Assembly: GCF_016405885.1 (NCBI RefSeq)
Contig: NZ_JAEKGC010000004.1
Location: forward strand, 1 to 64,000
Source: Arthrobacter sp. MSA 4-2
GTDB lineage: Bacteria > Actinomycetota > Actinomycetes > Actinomycetales > Micrococcaceae
Length of the DNA stretch: 64,000 nucleotides
Direction of reading: 5' to 3'
How positions within the stretch are numbered: position 1 is the stretch's first letter; each line of letters starts with the position of its first letter. Positions 17,564 to 25,802 of the stretch are shown piece by piece. The notes under the pieces were generated by a model. It was not told the origin of the DNA. It did no database searches and saw only the letters and a program-made list of their open reading frames with translations. Both the position numbers and the translations under genes were made by a program.

Positions 17564-17785
17564 TCAGTGTCCTTTGGAGCGCAGAATCTCAAGGTGCTCC
17601 CGCCGGGCGGCGGCATTCAGGGGGCCGATCAGCGCGAGGTACAGGCCCAGCGCGATGAAAAACGCCACCCAGAAGTCAACGAAGACCATCAGGACGGCGG
17701 CAAGCACGACGGCGGCGGCGAACCCGATGGCAGCCCATTTCGTCAGGCGCTTCGCCATCGGCGGCAGCGAGTCATAGGCCTTCAT
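17564..17785 (-). CDS. Small two-helix membrane protein
   Basis: The ATG at 17785 has GGAAGGAA eight bases upstream and is preferred over the longer open frame. The 73-residue product has hydrophobic helices at about residues 13-36 and 38-57 and a charged cytosolic tail ('AARREHLEILRSKGH'). It is probably a conserved small membrane protein of the lineage; no function is known to me. It converges with the YtxH-like gene and shares the terminator between them. Confidence 0.65.
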   Translation of the reverse strand: MKAYDSLPPMAKRLTKWAAIGFAAAVVLAAVLMVFVDFWVAFFIALGLYLALIGPLNAAARREHLEILRSKGH

Positions 17786-17895
17786 CGGCGGTTCCTTCCT
17801 TCCCCACCATTCTAGTAATCGGGTCCCCGGCCGTCGCGCTTTTCCCGCGGGCACGCTCGGCGGGGCAACCCCTCGCCCGTGTCACCGCACAGGTC

Positions 17896-17901
17896 TACCC
17901 T
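17896..17901 (+). promoter_or_regulatory. -10 box of a leaderless gene (TACCCT)
   Basis: TACCCT stands exactly six bases before the ATG at 17908, so transcription should begin at or next to the start codon. The same spacing recurs at six other genes in the window. Confidence 0.6.
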
Positions 17902-17907
17902 GTTGGC

Positions 17908-18204
17908 ATGGCGCAAGCTTCGGGGTGGCACGGGATTCCGCCGGCCGCCGACCGGTACGGGCCGCCGCTGCAGTTGGAGCGGCCCGCCGGGGCGGTGACC
18001 GAGTCGGTGAAGGCCCCTGCCCTGTGGGCCCGGCTCTCCTACGCCGACGGCACCGTCCGCACCGTCAAGGGCTTCGCCATGGCCTGGACCACCGACGCCG
18101 TGCGGGTCCAGTGGATCGAGCATTCCCGGGCCCGCGAAGCCTGGCTTCCGGCCGGTCAGTGCACCCGCAGGGAACTGCCGGCCCCCGGCAGGTTCGCCGC
18201 CTGA
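17908..18204 (+). CDS. Small conserved-type protein, unknown function
   Basis: The 98-residue soluble protein has an N-terminal Pro-rich part and a central segment 'ALWARLSYADGTVRTVKGFAMAWTTDAVRVQWIE' that looks like a small beta-sheet (SH3- or Tudor-like). No ribosome binding site is present; the -10 box six bases upstream suggests a leaderless message. Codon use is normal for the window, which supports a real gene. It converges with the DUF6314-like gene 17 bases further on. I do not recognise the family. Confidence 0.6.
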   Translation: MAQASGWHGIPPAADRYGPPLQLERPAGAVTESVKAPALWARLSYADGTVRTVKGFAMAWTTDAVRVQWIEHSRAREAWLPAGQCTRRELPAPGRFAA

Positions 18205-18221
18205 TCACCGGGGCCTGCTTC

Positions 18222-18707
18222 TCAGCGCGGCGGGCGCTCCCGCGTCAGCTCCGTGGTCAGCAGCTGGTCCTTGGCGGGCCCGGTGACGTCCCACTCGTAC
18301 TTCAGCCCGTCCTGCGCCAGTGCGGTGTACTCCACCCGGTAGGTGTCCGGGGAGCACCAGTGCTCATCCCGCCAGGAGCCCGCGGTGAGGCTGAGGCGGT
18401 GGAAAGGCCTGCCGTCCCCGAACAGGACCTCCCACGGCGCGGCCGGCCCGCCGGGAACAAGAAGGTACTGGCGGCTTGCGGGGCCGGTGAAGGGCGGAAC
18501 CGGTCGGCCGGCGGAGGGACGAACGCCGGGCCAGTGCACCGTCCCCTCCTCGCGCCAGGACAGGCCCGGACCCCCGTCAGACACCGGCCGGAAGGTGAGG
18601 GTTCCCGTGAACGAGCCCACCGTGGAATCGGCGCGGTTGACCAGGCTGCGGCGCACACGCCAGGTGCCGAGCAGGTAGGAGCGAAGATCGGGAACCGGGA
18701 CATTCAT
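18222..18707 (-). CDS. DUF6314-like protein
   Basis: The 161-residue protein begins 'MNVPVPDLRSYLLGTWRVRRSL' (ATG at 18707; a TTG three codons upstream is less likely). It continues with 'GSFTGTLTF', 'GLSWREEGTVHW', 'RQYLLV', 'FGDGRPFHRLSL' and 'HWCSPDTYRVEY'. This string of beta-strand motifs with a conserved 'GTW' opening is typical of DUF6314, a lipocalin-like barrel. It may bind a small hydrophobic ligand; nothing in the sequence shows which. It is followed 20 bases upstream on the same strand by the membrane winged-helix gene and could share its transcript. Confidence 0.7.
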   Translation of the reverse strand: MNVPVPDLRSYLLGTWRVRRSLVNRADSTVGSFTGTLTFRPVSDGGPGLSWREEGTVHWPGVRPSAGRPVPPFTGPASRQYLLVPGGPAAPWEVLFGDGRPFHRLSLTAGSWRDEHWCSPDTYRVEYTALAQDGLKYEWDVTGPAKDQLLTTELTRERPPR

Positions 18708-18727
18708 GGCACCCAAGCCTAATCCGG

Positions 18728-19501
18728 CTAAGGCCCGAGAGAAGGACCGGCAGCCGCCAGGAGGGCCTCGGTCCGCTCCTGAACCTCCAGGCGTCCCCTG
18801 ACGGTGAGGCGGACCTCGGCCGTGTCCCGGGGGGAGATGAGGCGCTCCTGCGCCATGATCAGGCCCTGCCTCTCAAGCCCCGCCGCCTCGGCGGCAAGTT
18901 CATCGAGGGGAAGACCGGCGGCGGCGCCCAGGCTCGACGGGGACGCGCAGTGAACGCGCGTCAGGGCAGCAAGCAGGGTGAAGCGCCGGTCGCCCGGAGG
19001 CCCAGGCGGGCCGACGGTGTGTGCTCCTGTGCCCAGCGTCATTGACCGGACGATGAGGAACAGGGCACATGCGGCCAGCGGCAGGACCGCGGTGAAACCG
19101 GCAGACAACGCATCGGAGACCCCGGGGGGCGCACCGCGGAAGATCTGCAGGTAGGCCGCGCCAAGCAGCACCGACGCCACGATCGCCGCGGTTTCGATGG
19201 TTGGGAAGTGCCGCGGGCGGATGGTGCGGTGCCGGCGCAGCAGGAACGGGAAGGCCACCCCGAGGACGGCGATCGCCACGAGGAGCACGGCGAGCGCGGT
19301 CCCCGTAAGCTGTGACGCCCGGACCCCCAGGAAGGAGGCCGCGAAGTAGCAGGCGATCCCCGCTGCAATCACCAGGAGCAGCCAACCCTCGGGCGCGGTC
19401 GACGTGCTGTGGAGGCGGGCGGCCGCCGATTCGCCCTCATCGAGCGTCCTGCGCGCCTGCACCGCACTTGGAGCGGCAGCATTTGCCGGGGAGTCGCTCA
19501 T
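18728..19501 (-). CDS. Four-helix membrane protein with C-terminal winged-helix-like domain
   Basis: Residues 1-38 are polar. Four transmembrane helices follow at about 40-60, 66-88, 101-121 and 129-151. The last 90 residues are soluble and read like a MarR/PadR-type winged helix: 'RRFTLLAALTRVHCASPSSLGAAAGLPLDELAAEAAGLERQGLI', then a strand-turn-strand and 'LTVRGR'. The protein is 257 residues long. A membrane-held transcription factor or a membrane protein with a wHTH dimer domain are both possible. It is upstream of the DUF6314-like gene on the same strand. No family name is offered. Confidence 0.65.
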   Translation of the reverse strand: MSDSPANAAAPSAVQARRTLDEGESAAARLHSTSTAPEGWLLLVIAAGIACYFAASFLGVRASQLTGTALAVLLVAIAVLGVAFPFLLRRHRTIRPRHFPTIETAAIVASVLLGAAYLQIFRGAPPGVSDALSAGFTAVLPLAACALFLIVRSMTLGTGAHTVGPPGPPGDRRFTLLAALTRVHCASPSSLGAAAGLPLDELAAEAAGLERQGLIMAQERLISPRDTAEVRLTVRGRLEVQERTEALLAAAGPSLGP

Positions 19502-19696
19502 GATCGCCTAGGGCTGGAGTTGTATACCCGCCACGCTATGCCTGTGGCGGGCGCGGCGCAAACACGGGTGTCCTCCATCGTCTGCGGCGGCAGCGGGGGT
19601 GTTCACCCTGCGGCGACCCCCGCGGCGGCCCCGCAGGTGGCGCGCCGGGAGGCTTCATCGACAGCGAACACAGGCGACACCGCCCGGTGGACTCGT

Positions 19697-19702
19697 TACG
19701 GT
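19697..19702 (+). promoter_or_regulatory. -10 box of trxA (TACGGT), leaderless type
   Basis: TACGGT ends six bases before the trxA ATG at 19709, and no Shine-Dalgarno sequence lies between. This is the same arrangement as at 17896, 25791, 35840, 36784 and 48727. Confidence 0.6.
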
Positions 19703-19708
19703 TGAACC

Positions 19709-20101
19709 ATGGCAACCATCGACATCACCGAGGCAAGCTTCCCCGAGACCATCGAGAACAACGACATCGTGTTCGTCGATTTTTGGGCCGACTGGTGCGC
19801 CCCGTGCACCCGGTTCGCCCCCGTCTACGACGCCGCCTCGCAGCAGCACGACGACGTCGTCTTCGCCAAGGTCGACACCGAGGCCGAGCAGTCCCTCGCG
19901 GCCGCCGCGGGGATCACCTCGATCCCGACCCTGATGGCGTTCCGTGAGCAGGTCCTCGTGTTCTCCCAGCCCGGCGCGCTGAACTCCTCGCAGTTCTCCG
20001 AACTCGTCGACGCCGTCAAGGGCCTTGACATGAAGGCCGTCCACGAGCAGGTCGCCCAGCAGCAGGCCGCCGCCCAGGCCGATCCGGTCGACGGTCAGTA
20101 A
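19709..20101 (+). CDS. trxA: Thioredoxin
   Basis: The 130-residue protein has the thioredoxin fold and active site WCAPC with Cys30 and Cys33, the cis-proline motif 'SIPTLM' near residue 73, and 'FVDFWADWC' before the active site. It is a cytosolic disulfide reductant recharged by thioredoxin reductase. A C-terminal extension of about 20 residues ('HEQVAQQQAAAQADPVDGQ') goes beyond the usual 105-110 residues and is probably flexible. The gene stands alone between a leaderless promoter and a strong terminator. Confidence 0.95.
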   Translation: MATIDITEASFPETIENNDIVFVDFWADWCAPCTRFAPVYDAASQQHDDVVFAKVDTEAEQSLAAAAGITSIPTLMAFREQVLVFSQPGALNSSQFSELVDAVKGLDMKAVHEQVAQQQAAAQADPVDGQ

Positions 20102-20132
20102 GGCCGAAGCAGGCTCCATCCAAGACTCCGGT

Positions 20133-20168
20133 CAAAGCCCCCACCTCCAATCGGAGGTGGGGGCTTTG
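20133..20168 (+). terminator. Intrinsic terminator of trxA
   Basis: The arms CAAAGCCCCCACCTCC (20133-20148) and GGAGGTGGGGGCTTTG (20153-20168) pair perfectly over 16 bases with a four-base loop. The next gene converges on it. Confidence 0.9.
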
Positions 20169-20242
20169 CCGTTCCCGGGAAGTACGGCTGGCTCCGGAGG
20201 ACAGCGAATCAGCGCGGTGAATCGGCGTGGTGGCCGGCGGGC

Positions 20243-21217
20243 TCAGTGGCGGCGGTGGTCCTCGGGTCGAAGGCGCGGCCCGAAGGCCTGCTTGCGGAAG
20301 CCGCTGGCATAGAGCATGCGCACCACCCGCTGACGGTTCCCCGCCCACGGGGCAAGCAGCTTGAGCATCCCGGCGTCGTCGGTCCGCCGTCCGGTGAGGG
20401 CGGCCCCCACGAAGGAGGCAAGGTGGTAGTCCCCGACCGAAATGGAGTCGGGGTCCCCATGGGTGCGCTGCATGACCTCGGCCGAGGTCCAGACACTGAT
20501 CCCGGAAACCGAGGAGAGACCCCGGCTCACCAGCGGACCGGCGGGCACCTCGGCGAGGCGCTCGAGGCCCGAGGCGACGAGCGACGCCCTGAGCAGCGTG
20601 GCCGAGCGGCGGGGGTCGACGCCGGCACGGTGCCACTCCCAGGAGGGGACCTTCCGCCACTGTTCGGCGGTCGGCGGCAGTCGAAGCTCCGGGGGAGCGG
20701 ATCCGCCGGCGTCCGGGGCGGGATCCCCGTACCGTTCGAGCAGGTACCGCCACGAGCGCCTTGCCTCGAAGGTGGTGACCCGCTGCTCCAGCACGGCCCG
20801 GGCCGTGGCGTCGAGGACACGCCCGGTGGAGGGCAGACGGAGCCCGGGGCTCAGGTAGCGGCCCTTCTTGGCGAGCTCGGGAAGCGTGGCCCGGAAGTCG
20901 GGGCTGTCGAACCCGCTCCAGTCGTCCTCGCTGCCGAGCAGGCGCGGAAGCCCGTGGAGGGCCGCTTCGGCGCCGGGGCCCCAGGCGGTGGCCTCGATCC
21001 GGGACGATCGAAGCGTCCCAAGCTGCTGGAGGCGCAGGGTGGTGGCGCCGTCGGCGGTGCGGAAGGCGAGCCAGTGCGCGCTGCCGACGGTGCGAAAGGC
21101 CGGGTCGTACGCGCCGCACTGCAGCGTGCCGATTGTGCCGGCGAGGTGGTAGGGGCCGCCGGGCTCCCAGACCGTCGTGACGCCGGCGGAACCGACGACA
21201 ACGGGGGAACTGCTCAT
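20243..21217 (-). CDS. AlkA-like 3-methyladenine DNA glycosylase (HhH-GPD family)
   Basis: The ATG at 21217 (GGTGGG upstream) gives 324 residues; the open frame upstream lacks coding character. The N-terminal part (1-130) is a beta-rich AlkA-type domain. The HhH-GPD part has 'LEQRVTTFEARRSWRYL' (143-159), a degenerate hairpin 'LSSVSGISVWTSAEV' (234-248) in place of the usual GIGPWTA, and the catalytic-type acidic motif 'DPDSISVGDYHLASFVG' with Asp263. It would remove alkylated bases to start base-excision repair. The modified hairpin is unusual for AlkA but is commonly seen in actinobacterial homologues annotated as glycosylase 2 family. It converges with trxA. Confidence 0.8.
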   Translation of the reverse strand: MSSSPVVVGSAGVTTVWEPGGPYHLAGTIGTLQCGAYDPAFRTVGSAHWLAFRTADGATTLRLQQLGTLRSSRIEATAWGPGAEAALHGLPRLLGSEDDWSGFDSPDFRATLPELAKKGRYLSPGLRLPSTGRVLDATARAVLEQRVTTFEARRSWRYLLERYGDPAPDAGGSAPPELRLPPTAEQWRKVPSWEWHRAGVDPRRSATLLRASLVASGLERLAEVPAGPLVSRGLSSVSGISVWTSAEVMQRTHGDPDSISVGDYHLASFVGAALTGRRTDDAGMLKLLAPWAGNRQRVVRMLYASGFRKQAFGPRLRPEDHRRH

Positions 21218-21446
21218 CCCACCATGGTGCCACGGCCCCGGGCGCCCCCGGCGTGCCCGCCGCGCGACACTCCGCCGGTGGCAGGCCCGGGCGCCACTTA
21301 ACGTCTCGCGCACCCGAAAGCGACAGAGGCGCGCGGTTTATCCGGTGCGTTTGTCGCAAAGCGGTCCGTCCGCCGCCAAGGGGATCCACGGACACCGCTT
21401 TGGGTCGATGTGTTTCAGGCCGCACCCCTCTCGAAGCGCCACCCGG

Positions 21447-21452
21447 TAGCTT
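21447..21452 (+). promoter_or_regulatory. -10 box of cbs (TAGCTT), leaderless type
   Basis: TAGCTT ends seven bases before the cbs ATG at 21460. No ribosome binding site is present, so the cbs message is probably leaderless. No SAM riboswitch fold was seen in the 242 bases upstream. Confidence 0.5.
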
Positions 21453-21459
21453 TAGGACT

Positions 21460-22836
21460 ATGAAGTATGCGAACTCAATAGTTGACCTGATCGGCAACAC
21501 ACCCCTGGTCAAGCTCAATAAGGTCACCGACGGCATCGCGGCAACGGTGCTCGCGAAGGTCGAGTACCTGAACCCCGGCGGGTCGGTCAAGGACCGCATC
21601 GCGGCGAAGATGCTCGACGCGGCGGAGGCCGAGGGCAAGCTGCGGCCAGGCGGCACCATCATCGAGCCGACCTCGGGCAACACCGGCGTGGGCCTGGCCC
21701 TGGTGGCCCAGCAGCGCGGCTACAAGTGCGTCTTCGTGGTGCCGGACAAGGTCGGCGAGGACAAGCGCAACGTCCTGGCGGCCTACGGCGCGGAGGTCGT
21801 GGTCACCCCCACGGCCGTGGAACCCGACAGCCCCGAGTCCTACTACGGGGTCTCCGACCGGCTCACCCGCGAGATCCCCGGCGCGTACAAGCCCGACCAG
21901 TTCTCCAACCCGAACGGACCCCTGAGTCACTACGAAACCACCGGGCCCGAGATCTGGAACGACACCGACGGGCGGATCACCCACTTCGTCACGGGCGTCG
22001 GCACCGGCGGCACCATCACCGGCACCGGACGCTACCTCAAGGAGGTCTCCGCGGACCGCGCCGGCGGGCCGGTCCGGGTCATCGGCGCCGACCCCGAGGG
22101 CTCGGTCTACTCCGGCGGCACCGGGCGCCCCTACTTCGTCGAGGGCGTCGGCGAGGACATCTGGCCCGCCTCCTACGACCCCTCCGTGCCCGATGAGATC
22201 ATCGCCGTCTCCGACGCCGAGAGCTTCGCCATGACCCGGCGGCTGGCCCGCGAGGAGGGCCTGCTGGTCGGCGGATCCTGCGGCATGGCGGTGGTCGCGG
22301 CGCTGCGTGCGGCCAAGGACCTGACCGCCGACGACGTCGTGGTCGTCCTGCTGCCCGACGGCGGGCGCGGCTATCTCGGCAAGATCTTCAGCGACGACTG
22401 GATGGAGTCGCACGGCTTCCTCGATGCCGGGGACGACGCGCCCGTGGCCGGGGTGCTCCACGCAAAGGCCGGCACCCTGCCCGACCTCGTCCACACCCGC
22501 CCCCGCGACACCCTCCGCGACGTCATCGCCCTGATGACCCGGTACGGGCTCTCCAGCGTTCCGGTGCTCTCGCACGAGCCGCCCGTGGTGCTGGGCGAGG
22601 TGCTCGGATCGGTCGACGAGCGCTCGCTGACGGAGAAGATCTTCACCGGCCAGGCCAAACTCACCGACAGCGTATCGGCCCACATGGGCCCGAAACTGCC
22701 GCTGATCGGCTCGATGGAGTCGGTCGGCACGGCGCGGGAGCGCCTCCAGCACAGTGACACGGTCCTGGTCACCCTCGCCGGGGCGCCGGTGGGAATTTTG
22801 ACCCGCCATGACCTGCTGACCTATATGAGCAGCTAA
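21460..22836 (+). CDS. cbs: Cystathionine beta-synthase
   Basis: The 458-residue protein has the PLP-binding Lys44 in GGSVKDRIA, the phosphate loop TSGNTG (71-76), and 'GVGTGGTITGTGRYLKE' near residue 190. This is the fold-type II catalytic core shared with cysteine synthase. Residues from about 335 to the end form a pair of CBS domains ('VHTRPRDTLRDVIALMTRYGLSSVPVL' and so on), which separates it from cysteine synthase. It condenses serine with homocysteine to cystathionine, the first step of transsulfuration from methionine to cysteine. It is 22 bases upstream of metB, as in Mycobacterium tuberculosis where the two are close. Confidence 0.92.
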   Translation: MKYANSIVDLIGNTPLVKLNKVTDGIAATVLAKVEYLNPGGSVKDRIAAKMLDAAEAEGKLRPGGTIIEPTSGNTGVGLALVAQQRGYKCVFVVPDKVGEDKRNVLAAYGAEVVVTPTAVEPDSPESYYGVSDRLTREIPGAYKPDQFSNPNGPLSHYETTGPEIWNDTDGRITHFVTGVGTGGTITGTGRYLKEVSADRAGGPVRVIGADPEGSVYSGGTGRPYFVEGVGEDIWPASYDPSVPDEIIAVSDAESFAMTRRLAREEGLLVGGSCGMAVVAALRAAKDLTADDVVVVLLPDGGRGYLGKIFSDDWMESHGFLDAGDDAPVAGVLHAKAGTLPDLVHTRPRDTLRDVIALMTRYGLSSVPVLSHEPPVVLGEVLGSVDERSLTEKIFTGQAKLTDSVSAHMGPKLPLIGSMESVGTARERLQHSDTVLVTLAGAPVGILTRHDLLTYMSS

Positions 22837-22858
22837 CCCCTCGACCAACAGGAGCAGC

Positions 22859-24025
22859 GTGACGCACTCAAGCAATTCCGGCTTCAACACCCGCGCAATC
22901 CATGCGGGCCAGGTTCCCGACCCGACCACCGGGGCCGTGATCCCTCCCATCTACCAGACGACGACGTTCGCCCAGGACGGCATCGGCAAGCTGCGCAACG
23001 GCTACGAGTACGGCCGCGGCACCAACCCGACCCGCGACGCCCTGCAGTCCCAGCTGGCGGCGCTCGAGGGCGGAACGCACGCGTTCAGCTTCTCCTCGGG
23101 CCTGGCCGCTGAGGATTCGCTCATCCGGGCGGCGCTGCGGCCCGGCGACCACATCGTGCTCGGGAACGACGCCTACGGCGGCACCTACCGCCTGATCGAC
23201 CGGGTGCTCTCCCAGTGGGGCATCACCAACAGCGCCGTCGACATGGCCGATCTCGACGCCGTGCGCGCCGCCGTCGTCGGCGGGCAGACCCGCATGGTGT
23301 GGGTCGAGACCCCGTCGAACCCGATGATGAAGATCACCGACATCGCCGCGGTCGCGGAGATCGCCCACGCGGCCGGTGCGCTGCTGGTCGTCGACAACAC
23401 CTTCGCCTCCCCGTACCTGCAGCAGCCGCTGAGCTTCGGGGCCGACGTCGTCGTGCACTCGACCACCAAGTACATCGGCGGGCACTCCGACGCCAGCGGC
23501 GGGGCCGTGATCGTTAAGGACGAGGACCTCGCCGAGAAGGTGGGCTTCATCCAGTTCGCCGTGGGCGCGGTGTCCGCGCCGATGGAGGCCTGGCTGACCA
23601 CACGGGGCCTGAAGACCCTGGGCGTGCGCATGGACCGGCACAGCTCGAACGCCGCGTCGATCGCCCGGTGGCTCACAGAGCAGGAGGGCGTGGAGCGGGT
23701 GTACTACCCGGGGCTGCCGGAGCACCCGGGCCATGGCCTCGCCGCGGCGCAGATGAAGAGCTTCGGCGGCATGATCTCGGTGACCTTCACCGGCGGGGAG
23801 GCCGCGGCGCGGGCGGTGGCCGAATCGACGAAGGTCTTCACCCTCGCGGAGTCACTCGGCGGCATCGAATCGCTCATGAACTACCCCTCGGCCATGACGC
23901 ACGCCTCGGTGCGGGGCACCGACCTGGCGGTGCCGGAGAACCTTATCCGGCTCTCGGTCGGCATTGAGGATCTCGAGGACCTGATCGGTGACCTCGAGCA
24001 GGCGCTGGGATCGCTTCGGGGCTGA
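22859..24025 (+). CDS. metB: Cystathionine gamma-synthase/lyase
   Basis: This 388-residue fold-type I PLP enzyme starts at GTG with AGGAG upstream. It has 'YEYGRGTNPTRDALQ' near residue 49, 'SFSSGLAAEDSLIRAAL' near residue 77, the PLP Lys204 in 'HSTTKYIGGHSD', and the C-terminal 'SLGGIESLMNYPSAMTHA' region. In actinobacteria, proteins of this subgroup make cystathionine from an acylated homoserine or cleave it to cysteine. Being in one unit with cbs, the lyase direction (cystathionine to cysteine) is plausible. Sequence alone does not settle which reaction dominates. Confidence 0.88.
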   Translation: MTHSSNSGFNTRAIHAGQVPDPTTGAVIPPIYQTTTFAQDGIGKLRNGYEYGRGTNPTRDALQSQLAALEGGTHAFSFSSGLAAEDSLIRAALRPGDHIVLGNDAYGGTYRLIDRVLSQWGITNSAVDMADLDAVRAAVVGGQTRMVWVETPSNPMMKITDIAAVAEIAHAAGALLVVDNTFASPYLQQPLSFGADVVVHSTTKYIGGHSDASGGAVIVKDEDLAEKVGFIQFAVGAVSAPMEAWLTTRGLKTLGVRMDRHSSNAASIARWLTEQEGVERVYYPGLPEHPGHGLAAAQMKSFGGMISVTFTGGEAAARAVAESTKVFTLAESLGGIESLMNYPSAMTHASVRGTDLAVPENLIRLSVGIEDLEDLIGDLEQALGSLRG

Positions 24026-24042
24026 CAGCTTCGTCAGCGATA

Positions 24043-24080
24043 GGGGGCTGTCCGGTCAGGTACCGGGCAGCCCCCGCTTC
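24043..24080 (+). terminator. Terminator after metB, overlapping the end of the convergent gene
   Basis: The arms GGGGGCTGTCCGG (24043-24055) and CCGGGCAGCCCCC (24063-24075) pair over 13 bases with one T-G and a seven-base loop. GCTTCTTTC follows. The right arm lies inside the last codons of the minus-strand gene that ends at 24056. Confidence 0.82.
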
Positions 24081-24496
24081 TTTCGGGACTTGGGGTCGGT
24101 CACCCGGAAATAGGCGCTGCTGGCCGGAAGCCACATCAGCACCACGGCCAGCAACATCACGACGGCGATGACCGACAGCCCGGGTGTGCCGCGCACCAGC
24201 ACGGGAAGCCCGGCGATGATTCCTACGGTGCTCAGCAGTTCGCGGGCGCTGCGCCGGCCCCGGCGCAGCCGCAGTAGGAGCACGAGCTGCAGGACGGCCA
24301 GCGCCCCCAGCACGGCCGCGAGCCCGGTGAGCGCGATGCTGTCCGAGCCGGGCAGTGCGGCCGAGCCGGCGAACGAACCGGCCGCCACGAGGAGCAGCAC
24401 CGCGGCCACCAGCCACAGCAGCGAGGCCGCCCGGAGCGTGCGCGGGTGGTGCGGGCGTGCCGGGTCCTGCTGTCCGACGGCGGGGGCGCGCCTCAT
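24056..24496 (-). CDS. Membrane protein, unknown function
   Basis: The 146-residue product starts at an ATG that overlaps the amidohydrolase stop (ATGA), which decides this start over a longer frame. Four hydrophobic segments can be seen at about residues 24-45, 52-75, 87-105 and 107-125, with Arg-rich turns and a basic C-terminus ('DPKSRKKRGLPGT'). No family is recognised. The overlap shows it is translated together with the amidohydrolase. Its last codons form part of the metB terminator hairpin. Confidence 0.65.
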   Translation of the reverse strand: MRRAPAVGQQDPARPHHPRTLRAASLLWLVAAVLLLVAAGSFAGSAALPGSDSIALTGLAAVLGALAVLQLVLLLRLRRGRRSARELLSTVGIIAGLPVLVRGTPGLSVIAVVMLLAVVLMWLPASSAYFRVTDPKSRKKRGLPGT

Positions 24497-25704
24497 GCCC
24501 CGCGCGGAACGACGACGCCGGCGCGCGCCTCCGTGTCGTAGGAGTAGACCTTCCGCCCGCCGATCCACACGCCGAGCGCCCGCTGCATCACGTCGAGCGG
24601 GTCGCCGCTCCACAGCACGACGTCGGCGTCCTTGCCCACCGCGAGCGAGCCGAGCCGGTCCGCAAGTCCGAGCACCTTCGCCGGGTTGAGGGTGATCGAG
24701 CGCAGGGCCGTGGTGCGGTCGAGGCCCTCCTTCATGGCCAGGGTGGCCTGGTGCACCAGGAAGTTGATGGGGATGACGGGGTGGTCGGTGATGATCGAGA
24801 TCTCGACGCCGGCCGCTGCGAGCTTGCCCGGGTTCGCCAGCGACCGGCCCCGCAGCTCCACCTTGGACTTGGTGGTGAACAGCGGCCCGATCAGTACCGG
24901 CGTGCCGCGCTCGGCCAGCACGTCCGCCAGCAGGTGGGCCTCGGTGCCGTGGTCGAGCACCAGGTCGTAGCCGAATTCGTCGGCGAGCCGGAGGGCGGTG
25001 GCGATGTCGTCGGCCCGGTGGGCGTGCTGCCGCCAGGGGATCTCGCGGCGCAGGACCATCGCCAGGGCCTCGAGGTGCGGGTCCCGGGCGTTCTCATCGT
25101 CCTTGCCCAGGTAGTTCTGGGCGTCCTTGAACGCCTTGCGGATGATCAGGGCGGTGCCGAGGCGGGTCGAGGGCGTCTTCTCCTTCCCGCCGTACACCCG
25201 CTTGGGGTTTTCGCCCAGGGCGGACTTCAGGCCGCTGGGGGAGCGGAGCAGCATCTCCTCGATGTACCGGCCGTGGGTGTGGATGGCGACGGCGAGCCCG
25301 CCGATCGGATTGCCCGAGCCGGGATTGACGTTCACGGTGGTGATGCCGCCGGCCAGGGCGTCGTCGAAGCCGGGATCGTACGGGTTGATGGCGTCGAGCA
25401 CCCGCACCCCGGCCATCACCGGGTCGGTCATCTCGTTGGTGTCGTCGCCCGCCGAGCCCTCGCCCTCCTCGTGGGTGCCCAGGTGGACGTGCGCGTCGAC
25501 GAAGCCCGGCAGCAGCCACTTACCGGCCGCATCCAGGGTCTCCATCCCGGACGGAGCCTCGACGCCGGCGCCGAGGGCGGTGATCCTTCCGTCCTCGAGG
25601 ACGACCGTCCCGTCGAAGGGCTCCCCCTCGATCGGGACGACATGGGCGTTGAGGATGGCCAGGGCCGGCGCGGGCGCCGCGCCGGAGGTTCGAGGGGTGG
25701 TCAT
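24493..25704 (-). CDS. Amidohydrolase (imidazolonepropionase-like)
   Basis: The ATG at 25704 is preceded by AAAGG and gives 403 residues. The metal-dependent hydrolase core is clear: 'LLPGFVDAHVHLG' with His72 and His74, 'LDHGTEAHLL' in the middle with the two later histidines, and 'ITDHPV' for the catalytic Asp. The end has 'LNPAKVLGLADRLGSLAVGKDADVVLWSGDPLD', standard for the amidohydrolase superfamily. It would hydrolyse a cyclic amide or a related C-N bond. The early Glu/Gly-rich 'GTHEEGEGSAGDD' loop belongs to the imidazolonepropionase-related branch. No histidine-utilisation genes are nearby, so the substrate is open. Confidence 0.85.
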   Translation of the reverse strand: MTTPRTSGAAPAPALAILNAHVVPIEGEPFDGTVVLEDGRITALGAGVEAPSGMETLDAAGKWLLPGFVDAHVHLGTHEEGEGSAGDDTNEMTDPVMAGVRVLDAINPYDPGFDDALAGGITTVNVNPGSGNPIGGLAVAIHTHGRYIEEMLLRSPSGLKSALGENPKRVYGGKEKTPSTRLGTALIIRKAFKDAQNYLGKDDENARDPHLEALAMVLRREIPWRQHAHRADDIATALRLADEFGYDLVLDHGTEAHLLADVLAERGTPVLIGPLFTTKSKVELRGRSLANPGKLAAAGVEISIITDHPVIPINFLVHQATLAMKEGLDRTTALRSITLNPAKVLGLADRLGSLAVGKDADVVLWSGDPLDVMQRALGVWIGGRKVYSYDTEARAGVVVPRGA

Positions 25705-25790
25705 GAGGGGACCTTTCGCGCTCGTCGGTGGTCCACCCAACATACCCGGAGGGCGCCCTGCCCAGAGCGGGCCTGCGGCGCCCGGACGCA

Positions 25791-25796
25791 TAGGAT
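25791..25796 (+). promoter_or_regulatory. -10 box of the MOSC gene (TAGGAT), leaderless type
   Basis: TAGGAT ends six bases before the ATG at 25803 with no ribosome binding site between them. It is divergent from the amidohydrolase start at 25704. Confidence 0.65.
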
Positions 25797-25802
25797 GACC
25801 GC

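Noticed and set aside
21218-21459. SAM riboswitch upstream of cbs-metB
   Set aside because: No conserved SAM-I or SAM-II core was seen, and the cbs message appears to be leaderless.
20016-21683. A 555-codon minus-strand open frame
   Set aside because: It lies opposite cbs and in another frame of the AlkA-like gene, is full of Arg/Pro/Gly and has no motifs. It is a high-GC shadow.
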